This document shows positions 22,300 to 33,700 of a stretch of 64,000 nt of DNA, piece by piece. The DNA lies in contig OY759270.1 of the NCBI GenBank assembly GCA_963662155.1, forward strand, positions 56,557,374-56,621,373, written 5' to 3'. Positions within the stretch are counted from its first letter, which is position 1. Every line of letters starts with the position of its first letter. The DNA comes from Lamellibrachia columna. Taxonomy: Eukaryota > Annelida > Polychaeta > Sabellida > Siboglinidae. The notes below the pieces were generated by a model. It saw only the letters and a list, made by a program, of their open reading frames with translations, was not told the origin of the DNA and ran no database searches. A program made the position numbers and the translations under genes.

Positions 22300-24075
22300 C
22301 TGGCTTTTATTATATAGGATGATGAAATAGACCATTCACATTTTTGTGTCGCGTCTGTCACATCTATAAATCTCCTGCAAAAGTTTCCACAATGATAATT
22401 CTTTTTTTTTAGAGGTGTATTATGATGGTTGTGATAAGACAAAAATAGAAATGTTAGGTTTTCCATTGAAACTATCGAATGATAGTGCTGACAGTGCAAA
22501 ATTGTGTCCCTTTTTGAAAATCCAGTTGGAAAAGTTCCACCCAACATAATTTTTCTGGACAGAGAAATAAATTAATTGTCTGGTTATGTCCTACACCTCA
22601 CACCTCACTCAGCATACCTCTCGTGGGGCACTTATTTTCATAGATTCCATTCTATAGGACAAAAACCCCTGTGTGACAGATGCGACATTACTTATGACAG
22701 ACGTGACATAAACGACAAGGTTAATCAAATTAATCTTTATTTTCAAACTGTCTCTATACTTGGTTGGGCTGTTGGTTTACCTGATTCAAATTACTTTTTC
22801 ATAAAATACGAAGAAGATTACCTTGATTAACATAGTAATACCTGGAAATCTGACTACATGTAAATTGGTATTACCCAGTACCAATCTTTTCATGATGGCA
22901 TTCAAAGCAGCTATCTTCCTTTCAACAGTTGTGTGCTTGGGACAGGTGCACTGAATACGATCACTGAACCTTGGGATCCTCACATTTGGCGGACGGAATT
23001 TCTTGAATATTGTGAACTTGTAAGGGAAGGCTGGATTTTCATCTCACAAGATTTTGTATGCATCTTCAACTGTCATGCTCAGAAGACACTTTGCCTTGTG
23101 TTGTTTGAAAGCAGCTCACACTGTTTTCCCTGGTACAGCTCTGCTAATGTCTTCTCTGAAGAAGAAATCCTGGATTCGATTCATCCATTGTGGGGATACC
23201 CTGTCTTTTCTAAATTTGGCAGTCCCAGCGAGCATGCTAATATCCCTGTACACTTTACCTTTAGAAACAGCCAGTGTTTTAGCCATTTTTGTTAGATTTT
23301 CTTGTATTTTCTTTTGATCCTGAGGGCATGATTTGATGATATTTTTCTGCAAACATCCCTTTCCATGATCATCCCTTTAAATTCTGGCATTAAACTGTTT
23401 GGTTGGTGCACTTGTTTTAACCATAATCCCTCATTTCTTATATGCTTTTCTGGAGGTAGGTGTAGCAGAGAGGATAATAGACTGAAGTGCTTCTGCTCTG
23501 TGTGTTCTGTGTTGTGGCATCCTTTCAAGTATTTTTCTACAGTAGTAATATCTGAGCTACCTGCTCGTGGTATTCAGTGCTTGGGGACCTTCCTTTTCTT
23601 CAGCTGCGTCTTCTGACATTATTCCATCATCTTCATCACCAATAGTGTCTTCAAGCATGCTTTGCTTTACCGTCCCTTTTTTCTATCACTATCTTTTTCC
23701 TTTAATCTACGATGTTTTTTACCCGTAAATTGTTTTCTACTACACTGTATAAGCCTTCTTCTGCTTCTCATATTCTCTTCTTTCAGCAGGTGTCATCAGT
23801 TTCACTTGTTTCTTTACTCCTCTCGATCTGACTGTCCTTTCCACCCATTCAGTTTTAATCTTTCTATGCTTTTGTTGTCTCAGTCTCTCAACTCCTTGAT
23901 GTTTCCTCTTTTCCCTCTGTCGTAGTTAGCCGCTTAGCATCCCAGTTCTTTTGTTGTTGTGTGGCATCCTTCTTTCAAATGTTTCTGAATTCTCTATTAA
24001 TTTCTCTCCGTTTCCTTTGGCACTCTCTTGCCTTCAGCTTTTTCACTTCTACTGGATCAGGATGATCCATTTTGT
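22300..24075 (-). pseudogene. Relic of a DNA-transposon-type protein with a DISRAxPGK motif
   Basis: The minus strand starts near 24070 with MDHPDPVEVKKLKARE, a basic bZIP-like run of Lys/Arg/Glu residues with many stops, then a segment with NLTKMAKTLAVSKGKVYRDI (23352-23116) and FFFREDISRAVPGK. After a frame break come LLSMTVEDAYKIL and FTIFKKFRPPNVRIP, a Cys-rich stretch (IQCTCPKHTTVE) and a weaker tail to 22300. A protein type with FFxRDDISRAxPGKKD, an R-Y-L-L-x-L-x-E-A-Y segment and LRPxxV followed by Cys/His recurs as uncharacterised multi-copy proteins in invertebrates and is probably encoded by DNA transposons; this assignment is from memory and is inference. The copy is inactive: at least six stops or frame breaks. 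No terminal repeats were identified. Confidence 0.55.
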
Positions 24076-24751
24076 TGTAAAAATAAAGTAATTTCAGAAC
24101 AATGTTCAACATGGACAGTGTAACACATTTTTTGTGTTGGGTATTCAAATATCTTTGCTACTTTGCATCATAATGATAATTTTACAACAATGATATTCAC
24201 TTCCTAATATCATCAGCTCAATCATAATATGATATTCTAATTTTTTATTTGAAAACTTTATCACTAGCCATTTTGCAAGCCAAAAAATTTAACAACTCAT
24301 CAGGTTTTTGATTTTAAAACAAAAACATTGTATTGTTCGATAACAAAGTTACATTATCTAAATGGAACTGATGGTACTTCTCCTCTGAGCCAAATAAATA
24401 ATAGGGGATGGTATCATGACACTTCAAAAGCAGTACAAAATGAGTTCATTTAGAACTTATAATACAAAAAGACAGATGCATATAATTATTTTATAAACAT
24501 GGTGAGGGTAGCAAAATCAGATGTTCTCATTTAGCTAGTTGAAGGATCTAATATTCTGTTCATGCTTCTCCACACAAAAATGTCAGGCAAAATAGACAGA
24601 TTTCTTTCATTTGTATAAATTTACTTGATTATCAGATACAATATATACCTGTGACTTTTTGAACAATTTACACCCTTAGATCAGATGATTTCAGCACAGA
24701 CACCTGAAAGTCTTGAGTCAACATGTGCAAAGAAAATGTTGAACAGCTAAG
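24076..24751. other. AT-rich sequence without recognised feature
   Basis: Nothing coding or repetitive was recognised between the relic transposon and the MITE at 24752. Confidence 0.45.
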
Positions 24752-25040
24752 CTTAGAACTGCTTACTCAACTGATTTAGCCTATCTCAGATCCGATTGTT
24801 TGGTGTCCAAATATATAGTGTATGAATAGTTTATGTAACATCTGCAGTCGATTTAATAAAAACTGCCTATTTTTGTTCGAATCATCTACAAAAAATTATT
24901 TCAGTTAGATCTGGTAAGGATCAAAACAGTCGATATCCAAAATGTTAAACACTGTGTGGGTCAACGCTGATCATGGGCGTGACTTCCATCCTCTCGCCAA
25001 TCACATGACAAAGTTAAAACTTTCAATTGAGGAAGCACCT
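24752..25040. mobile_element. TTAA MITE, shortened copy in reverse orientation
   Basis: Its left end (AACTGCTTACTCAACTGATT) and right end (TTGAGGAAGCACCT before TTAA at 25041) match the ends of the MITE at 16796-17293. It is about 290 bases, so roughly 200 bases of interior are missing. Confidence 0.7.
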
Positions 25041-25778
25041 TTAAGATATCTAAATATTTGGGGTTTGTCTTTTGTTTTACATGGGTAATTAGCATAATAG
25101 AGGAGTACGCAAAAACTACCGCTCACTAACTTCACCACATCATCGTACGTCGACAGAGCAGCCATCCTGCACATAACATGACACACTCGATTTATACGCA
25201 TACTTTTTTTAATATATTCTTCAAAAAATCGCCTATCTCCTGCCTAGCAACGGTATCTATGTTAGTCAGTCCTTGGCAACATTAGATGCAAAAAATCACA
25301 TGATTGCTATGAATGAAATACAGAATGCCATTTTCAAGGCTCAAATGGCACCGCCATTCCAATGTCAACCCCAAACTCAAATGTCAAATGAAAGTCAAAG
25401 TCATAATTATTCTGGCACTGGCACAGCTGACGGTAATAAAAATTATTGTGGCACTGGTATGCAGGACAGGCTGGAATATGGACAAATGTACTCATTTTAG
25501 TTGTGTTTTTATTTCTACCTGTAGTTGTAATCTGGTACGTGCAACACATGTACTTGAAGGCCTAGATATGTAGCTTTACCTTCAGATAATTGTCCTTCAG
25601 ACAATCAAGTAGAACTTGACAAGTTTCTGTCACAATGTTGGAGATCGTTCGTTCACCAATCCTCTGTGCAAATGTCAAGCTGTGGAATGTTTCACCTGAA
25701 TAAAAAATATGCAACAAATGTTAAGATTGCAATATGAATCTTTGTCAGTGTTATTTTTAACAGAGTATGCAAGGGTTA

Positions 25779-26451
25779 GGGGAGGTGTGGGCCAGAGGGA
25801 GGTGTGGGCCAGAGGGAGGAGTGGGCCAGAGGGAGGAGTGGGCCAGAGGGAGGTGTGGGCCAGAGGGAGGTGTGGGCCAGAGGGAGGAGTGGGCCAGAGG
25901 GAGGTGTGGGCCAGAGGGAGGTGTGGGCCAGAGGGAGGAGCGGGCCAGAGGGCGGAGTGGGCCATCTCTATTTGTAGTCAAGCTATTAAAGATGTTCCAC
26001 AATATTGTGGTCACATGACCTCTTTGGGGAACCCCATATATAAATCACTCCAGCAAACAAAGGTCAAGTCTGAAACTTGTCCAAAATAATTGAAAAGACT
26101 AATTTTGATTTGGTATATAAATCCCTACAAACTTATTGGTGCAACTAAATCTGTGGTACAAGATTGCAGCTAAATAAATATAGTGGCCTGATTTCCCCTG
26201 GTATACCTCCCATTTTGTATGAAATTATACCAAATAATGTAATTTGGGAACAAGGTTTGATCAGGTAGGCCTACCCAACTATGTGGCCCAGTCCTCCCAA
26301 CATATTGAAAGTTTTTTTATTTAATGTGGTAAGTACAAACCTAATGTAGTTGGGTTTTATATAAGCAGAAACAAAATCATGTAGTTGCAAATGTTCAACT
26401 CATAGAGCAAAAAGATAAAAATGTGGCCCACACCCCCCCCCCAGTCTCCCC
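25779..26451. mobile_element. MITE with pogo-like TIRs, TA target duplication
   Basis: The left end GGGGAGGTGTGGGCCA and right end TGTGGCCCACACCC...AGTCTCCCC are inverted repeats, close to the ends of the pogo-like element at 18073-21423 (GGGGAGGCTTGGGAGAG, GGGCCA). TA flanks it at 25777-25778 and 26452-26453. It sits within the intron of the Harbinger relic. It is probably a non-autonomous relative mobilised by the same transposase family, by inference from the ends. Confidence 0.8.
25785..25962. repeat. 18-bp minisatellite made from the MITE end, about 10 copies
   Basis: The unit GGGAGGTGTGGGCCAGAG (or GGGAGGAGTGGGCCAGAG) is the terminal inverted repeat plus two bases. The array starts at the very end of the MITE. 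Confidence 0.95.
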
Positions 26452-26584
26452 TAGATTTTAAATAAAATCAAGTGAACAAACCTATTGCTGGTATCTCAGG
26501 ATGACTTTCTTTTTCTTCAGGCGAAATTGACTTTCTCATCACCATCGGTTTTCTTTATAGATGAACCAACCTTTACAGATGAAC

Positions 26585-26900
26585 CAACCTTCTGTAGCAG
26601 AGTCTTAATGTCCTCGAGCCAGAGTCTTAAATGCCCTCGAGCCAGAGTCTTAATGCTCTCGAGCCAGAGTCTTAATGCCCTCGAGCCAGAGTCTTAATGC
26701 CCTCGAGCCAGAGTCTTAATGCTCTCGAGCCAGAGTCTTAATGCCCTCGAGAGTTACGTGTAAGTATCTTTTGTACATCTCAGGGTCTTAATGCCCTCGA
26801 GAGTTAAGTGGAAGTATCTTTTGTACATCTCAGGGTCTTAATGCCCTCGAGAGTTACGTGGAAGTATCTTTTGTACATCTCAGGGTCTTCCCCCTCTAAT
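26585..26900. repeat. 22-bp and 50-bp nested minisatellites
   Basis: About seven 22-base units around GAGCCAGAGTCTTAATGCCC are followed by three 50-base units containing GTATCTTTTGTACATCTCAG. Both arise from the coding sequence of the Harbinger relic (minus strand LEGIKTL). Confidence 0.9.
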
Positions 26901-27284
26901 TCCCTAACAATATTTCCAAAAACGCCTTGTCCCTTACATCGCTGTATCCAGGAATGAACCCAAATATTTCATTGCTGGCGACAAATTGTCATTATAAGAA
27001 GCAATGCCAAAATGGCTTTTCTCTTTTTCGTGGATGCCACCATTTTGTAATAATGTGACTTTACAGTTTGGCGGGTGCTACTTGTCTTGTTTCGCATGTT
27101 TTCGTTCGCTGTGTGCGTCACTCCTTTCGGACGTCTGCGGTTAACGTTGATCAAAACGCGAAACGCATGTTTCTGTTTATGAAAAACAATTTTGTGTGCC
27201 ATGTGCAGTTTTATCTGCTAAACTAGCAATAGAAATACACCTACGTTGTCTAATCAATGTATTTAACCAGTTGTGTGTTCAAAC

Positions 27285-27400
27285 AAGGGTTTCCTAGTAA
27301 ACCACTGGCGTGATATTCTTAATTGTAGTTACAAATTGTTGTTTTAGTAACTGTTATTGGTGCATAGACCATGACTTATGTTTTGCTTTAATAATAATAA
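27285..27400. mobile_element. End of a long-TIR TTAA element (fragment)
   Basis: GTTTCCTAGTAAACCACTGG and the following 100 bases match the right terminal region of the TTAA element at 53645-54290 and that at 36790-36897. The left end was not found. Confidence 0.55.
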
Positions 27401-27625
27401 TTGTTATGCAATCCTCAATCAAGTAGATATTCATAAAAAAATATAATTTTTTCTAATTTTCCCCTTTTTATGTTAAAAGTCAAATATTATGCAACCTCCT
27501 ACATCAGCAGAATAATATTAGATGTTTTATGTGTGTACAATTCTGTCATTTGTGCTGCATGCACTCAACAAAGTTTTTCCTTTCAACTTTATTTACTGAG
27601 CTCGTCATTCATATGTTTTATACAG

Positions 27626-27756
27626 ACACAGTACCTCGTGGCCGACTGTCACTACAGGAAGCTGGTGCTGCCACGTTGTCTTGATGCCATCAGGCAATTC
27701 ATTGAACTGATGCAGAAGAAACGAGAGATGTCTGAAGAAGCAGTCAAGTTCAGGCG
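27626..27756 (+). CDS. SFI1: SFI1 exon (first one found)
   Basis: After acceptor TTTTATACAG it reads TQYLVADCHYRKLVLPRCLD, AIRQFIELMQKKREM and SEEAVKFR with a final split Arg codon. The donor is GCG/GTAGGT. The VxADCHYR segment is the N-terminal landmark of vertebrate SFI1, where about 150 residues precede it; those exons were not identified upstream. The following intron begins with tandem copies of this exon end. Confidence 0.85.
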
Positions 27757-30700
27757 GTAGGTCCACTTCTATCTAGAGTTGTCTAAGGAAGCAGTCAGGT
27801 TCAGGCGGTATGTTCACTTCTATCTAGAGTTGTCTAAGGAAGCAGTCAGATTCAGGCGGTACGTTCACTTCTATCTAGAGTTGTCTAAGGAAGCAGTCAG
27901 GTTCAGGCGGTACGTTCACTTCTATCTAGAGTTGTCTAAGGAAGCCATCAGATTCAGGCGGTACGTTCACTTCTATCTAGAGTTGTCTAAGGAAGCAGTC
28001 AGGTTCAGGCGGTACGTTCACTTCTATCTAGAGTTGTCTAAGGAAGCAATCAGATTCAGGCAGTACGTTCACTTCTATCTAGAGTTGTCTAAGGAAGCAG
28101 TCAGATTCAGGTAGTACGTTCACTTCTATCTAGAGTTGTCTTTCACAGACTGAACGTTCAGACATGCTTCTGACACTTTCTCTTTCACTGACTGAACCTT
28201 CAGACATGTTTCTTTCACTTTCTATTTCACAGACTGAACCTTCAGACATGATTCTTTCACTTTCTCTTTCACAGACTGAACCTTCAGACATGTTTCTTTC
28301 TCTTTCACAGACTGAACTTTCAGTCATGTTTTTTTTACTTTCTCTTTCGCATACTGAACCTTTGGACATGTTTTTTCACTATCTCTTTCACAGACTGAAC
28401 GTTCAGAAATGTTTCTTCCACTTTCTCTTTCACAGACCAGACCTTCAGACATGTTTCTTTCACAGACTGAAGCTGCAGACATGTTTCAATCTCTTTCACA
28501 GACTGAACTTTCAGACAGACATGTTTCTTTTACTTTCTCTTTCACAGACTGAACCTGCAGGCATGTTTCTTTCTCTTTCACAGACTGAAGCTGCAGGCAT
28601 GTTTCTTTCTCTTTCACAGACTGAACCTTCAGACATGTTTCTTTCACTTTCTCGTTCACAGACTGAACCTGCAGGCATGTTTCTTTCTCTTTCACAGACT
28701 GAACCTTCAGACATGTTTCTTTCACTTTCTCTTTAATAGACTGAACCTGCAGGCCTGTTTCCTGTATCGCTGGCATGCAGCGTACGAACACCGTCAGGAC
28801 CTGCGACTCATGCACAGAATGGCAGTGCTGAACCATGAGAAGACACTGCAGCGGGAATACTTCCTCATGTGGCGCGCTCACTATCACATAGCCCTGGATG
28901 ATGCTTTGAAATGGGTCTGTGGTGATTGAGTGTAGTTATCTAAGTGAAACAATGTTGCACTGAATGACACCATTAAATTAGATTATATTGTGTGGTCTTA
29001 TGGTGCATTGACAATCATTGAACTATTTATAATAGTTCATTTTTGTTTGAGTTGTCTAAAATAACTTGGATTTTTTTTAATTCTAAAAATGTATTAGTAG
29101 TTTAGCTTTTTGCTGGTATTTTATAAAGGAGAACTATTTAGCCCAGTTTTTAATGAATGCATTCAACATAATGTGTAAGTAAGATTAAGTTAGACTTCTC
29201 ATTCTTTCAATCAAGAGTCATCAGAAATGTGTTTTTTTTTTAAATTTGGTGATAATGGTGTAATTATCTTAGGGTAGCAGAGGTAGCTAATGTGTCAATT
29301 GATTTTTTTCCCTCATAACATGCTAGGAAATATTGAACTGAATGTCAATACAACAAATAATCGTGTGACACTAGTGTCGTATTTCACCAGTCAATCCTTT
29401 GAAAAAAACAGTCCTTTTTAAAATCCCCCCGACTTCTTGGAAATGCTGACGGTGTTTCCATAGCAACAACCGTGTGTGCTTCAAGTCATTGCGCACTTCT
29501 GTTAATTGGCAAACCCCAACTGAGTATTGCGTCAATGGTTGGTACCTATTCTATAAGCATTGGGCACAACCCAGTAGTTCTTTGAAATTATTAATAAATT
29601 TAATATTATCTATGTTGTATGTAGTGAAACATCTGTTTTGCTCATAGACCATTTGTTATTAATCATATCTGCATGGTTCAGTTTGGTGATAAAGATTTAG
29701 CTAGCCATAATAAATCTCTTATCGTCCTAGCAATGAAAGAGCCAAAGTCATTGCATGTTGTTTTCTATGCTTCTAATAGTGGTGCCATCTAGTGATCAGT
29801 GTTGTTTCAATTGTAGGATTCCGCTGTGGAACACTATGCGTTCTGCCTGCTTAAAACGTTGTTCTGCATGTGGCGAAAGAATACGTTGTCTGCTCGACAA
29901 AGGTAGCATTGTAGCTTGTACTTTTACTTTGCTTATGACATGTTTGGTAGATGGTAGATGCATATTTTTGAAATAATTATTAATGCTCGCCTAAAGACTG
30001 AGTAAAATTGGTGTCAGTTTGGATAAAGATTATTGAATGCATTTTAGGTACAGTGAAAAGTAGTTAGATTTCTGTGAGGACGTGAACCACACAATAGTCA
30101 TGTTAAGTTTCAGAAATACAAATGCAGCAGATTTGTGCATAAATCGGAGGGTTTCTGGGTCTCAGGGAATTGTGTGTAAATCAGAGGGTTTCAGGAATTT
30201 TTCACATCCTTGCCACGCATAAAATTACCACTAGATTAGCATTAGTTCTGAATACATTAGACATGTATTATTAATTGGTTCACTGACATGTTAATATAAA
30301 CATTTTGGCATTAGATAAATTTTTTTTTGACTAGTAGTTATAAAATAAAACATGTTTACTACTCTAATGGTCTAGGAATAAAACAATTTGTTCTACTCCT
30401 GAAATATATTAATGTACACAAAAAAATCCCCTACCTGACTCGCAGTAGCGTACATATTTTATTACACATGCAACTAACATAATATTTACTGCCAGGGCTA
30501 GATAGCCTTTTCTTTTCTTAAAAGTTTGTGATCCTGTGTGATGGAGGCAGTAATTCATGAAAGCATTTGTGACACTGGGTGACGGAGGCAATATTCTATT
30601 CTTCCAAAATGCTTATGAGCGATAAAGGGGGAACCGTTCATTTAGTGCATGTTATAAGCAAGGCACAAAGATACTGTTTAGGCAAGTCTCCGTTGTTTAG

Positions 30701-33700
30701 TCTGCACAAAACTTATTTGGAATAACCCTGCTTTTGTGGGCATGAGTAAAGGAAGAGATTGGTGATCTTTTGTTAGCCACACAAAAAACTATTTTCTGTT
30801 TCATTAGAAATCAGGGAGATTTGTTCTCCCATGCGGGAGGCCAGGAGACTTAAAATGTCTGGTGTGAATTGATTCTGTGAGAGTGTGATCAGTCCCTGGT
30901 GTGCTTGCAGCTACAGTAATGAGTGTAAGGCACTCAGGTATTGCTACCTGCATCAGGTGCGCCTGGCTTGGAGAGGCTGGACACAGGTAAGGCAATTTTC
31001 ATTTACAGTCGCGCCTCGTTATAACGCTCCCCGTTATTAAGCGGATTCGGATATAACGCGGTCGGTCGTGGACCCCGAATTTCTGCCGCCAGGGGAAAAT
31101 GTCAAATGGGCCCGCTTAAACCTACTTAGAATTGCTTTGACAATTCTCAAGAAACATTAGGTGAACAATGTCAATGAACGAGTATCAACGTGTTGTTTGT
31201 TTTGCGCTGCCGCCGACATCAATCGCTGTCGCTGGCTTCACTTCGACGGTTTGTAAATTGCAATCGAGATTCACAAATATGCCTCACGTAAGAATCAGAT
31301 CAACCGTTTTAAATGCATTTTACATGCAGTACCAATATAACACTTGGGTGAAATTACATGCTTCCGTTACATCGTAAATTTAATCGTTTTCGCGACGCGA
31401 AACCAAAATGCCAAATTCCTAACCCAAGGCGCTACCGGTGGCGAAAATATGAATTCGTCATCCGCATATGAAATGATGAATCGATGTTAAGTGGTGCGTA
31501 ATAAATTTATGCTTCGGTCGAGATCGGTTGAAAGACGAAGTGAAACAATTATTAATTCTACCTATTGTCTTTTTATGTGTTTTATCAGCTTGCATACTAC
31601 GTTTGTCAAATCATATACATTTTCGGCTGCTCAGGTCCAGGTTATTATTTTCGATTCGTAGGCCTGTTGGTCCAGTACATCATCATCGTAGTAGATCTAT
31701 TCCATACGTACATGTGTTTTATTCAGTTCAAGAGTCAAGAGGGTGTGACATTTAAAAATAATGATGCTAGTATACACGTTTAATAAGTTCCATAAACTGC
31801 ATATTGCCGTATAAGACAATGCTGCAAGCACACGGGGCTTCGACAGGGTTCATGGACTTGGTGCAGCGGGCAGCGGTCGCTGTTATTTAGTAGCTCCCTG
31901 GTGGCAGATATGAGAACACCTAACGCGCCTCGCTTACAACGCGGTCCGAAGTCGTGGACCCCGACTACCGCGTTATAACGAGGCGCGACTGTACACCGGA
32001 ATCTCTTGTGATGGTGTTGATTTCGGTGAACAAAAAGGAATCTTTTTCTCAAAAAATTAGTTAATTAAGGTCACGATTATCCCTTGGAAGTTGAGGATGC
32101 TAACTTTACAGTTGTAATCTTGTGTTGCAAAATCTGTGAACAAGCCAACACCCTTGAATTGAGAAGAGTGCTCTCGCGCACCATTTTATTTGGGGGGGGG
32201 CATTTGTTTTCGTGCTCCTACTGGTGACATTAAAGGGAAACAAAAGGCATGTTTTGGGAGCTATGCACCTAAAAGAGTTACTAAAAACTAACCATTTCCA
32301 ATTACAATCACAATTTTTATGCCAGTGGTTTACTCAGAATTTGTTCTGAAGGTGAGTCAGATTTCCCAGTGGCAGACATTTTATCATGACGCGGGGGCGT
32401 GGCCCATAAATGACCAATCAATGACAGAGGTGTTCTCTGCTTGACAAACTTCCATCGCGTCATACTGCGTCATAGGTTTCAATGTTGTGAAAGAAACAAT
32501 GCACACGGTGGATGTTCCATTGAATTCTAAAAGCTGGACTTGCAATGTGCCATACTGCGCCATAGGTTGAAATGTTGTGAAAGAAACAATGCACACAGTG
32601 GATGTTCCATTGAATTCTAAAAGCTGGACTTGCAATGTGCCATACTGCGCCATAGGTTGAAATGTTGTGAAAGAAACAATGCACACAGTGGATGTTCCAT
32701 TGAATTCTAAAAGCTGGACTTGCAATGTGCCATACTGCGCCATAGATTCAAATGTTGTAAAAGAAACAATGCACACGGTGGATGTTCCATTGAATTCTAA
32801 AAGCTGGACTTGCAATTTGCCATACTGCGCCATAGGTTGAAATGTTGTGAAAGAAACAATGCACACAGTGGATGTTCCATTGAATTCTAAAAGCTGGACT
32901 TGCAATTTGCCATACTGCGCCATAGGTTCAAATGTTGTGAAAGAAACAATGCACACAGTGGATATTCCATTGAATTCTAAAAGCTGGACTTGCAATTTGC
33001 CATACTGCGCCAGAGGTTCAAATGTTGTGAAAGAAACAATGCACACAGTGGATGTTCCATTGAATTCTAAAAGCTGGACTTGCAATGTGCCATACTGCGC
33101 CATAGGTTGAAATGTTGTGAAAGAAACAATGCACACAGTGGATGTTCCATTGAATTCTAAATGCTGGACTTGCAATTTGCCATACATTGTCTCCCTTTTA
33201 ATTTGAGAGATGGAAACAGCACAGCCAGTTATATTGGCAAGTATGTGACTAGAGTTTTTGTAAATGCTGAAATAGGTTTTCATTTTGCATCTTCCCTGAT
33301 TGGAAGCAAAGGCCGGCAAGTGAAATTCCAGGTAAGCGATAATAGATCAACGTGGAGCATACAGTAGTATTATTATCAGTTCCACGAGTGAATTCCATCC
33401 AAAAACTGAACTTGACCCCGAGAAATGGATACAAGTGAATTCGGCCCATTCTCTGACTTTCGTGATTTCCAGCCTCAACATATTGTAAATAAATACATGA
33501 GTGATATTTTTACTTATTTCATAGTCAGTTTACCTTTTTTCTTCCCATGACGTTTTGACTGCTATCAGCAATCTTCTTCAGATGACTACCGCAACACGGT
33601 AGTCATTCTATGCAGACATATCTCCTTGGTGTGTGCTCCATGCTGCCGCACCCTGGTGTGTGCCCCTCAGGAGATCATCGTCGATAAGTGAGAGTCAGTA

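Larger units (their letters stand above)
25580..27205 (-). pseudogene. Harbinger (HARBI1-like) transposase relic, N-terminal part, two exons
   Basis: The minus strand near 27030 begins MVASTKKRKAILALLLIMTI, then after a frame break NEIFGFIPGYSDVRDKAFLE, ELEGEDPEMYKRYFHVTLEG and IKTL. The exon ends near 26480 with ISPEEKESHPEIPAIG. An intron follows (donor AG/GTTTGT, acceptor TTATTCAG at about 25697). Exon 2 reads ETFHSLTFAQRIGERTISNI then VTETCQVLLDCLKDNYLK. The order ISP-x-E-R, LATGE-like, F-x-SL-x-F-x-x-RIG-x-x-x-I-x-x-IV-x-ETC is that of HARBI1 and PIF/Harbinger transposases just before their DDE domain. The catalytic part is absent here. A MITE occupies the intron. Minisatellites have expanded inside exon 1 (26585-26900). 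Confidence 0.65.

Noticed and set aside
22933..23295. 120-codon plus-strand ORF
   Set aside because: Minus-strand frames of the same region carry the DISRAVPGK and LRP-type motifs, so this is their shadow.
31168..31377. 69-codon ORF inside the pogo-type MITE as transposase
   Set aside because: No helix-turn-helix or DDE motif is present and the length is far too short.
32384..33319. 311-codon minus-strand ORF
   Set aside because: It is a 90-bp tandem array; the other strand is open as well. No start context or homology.
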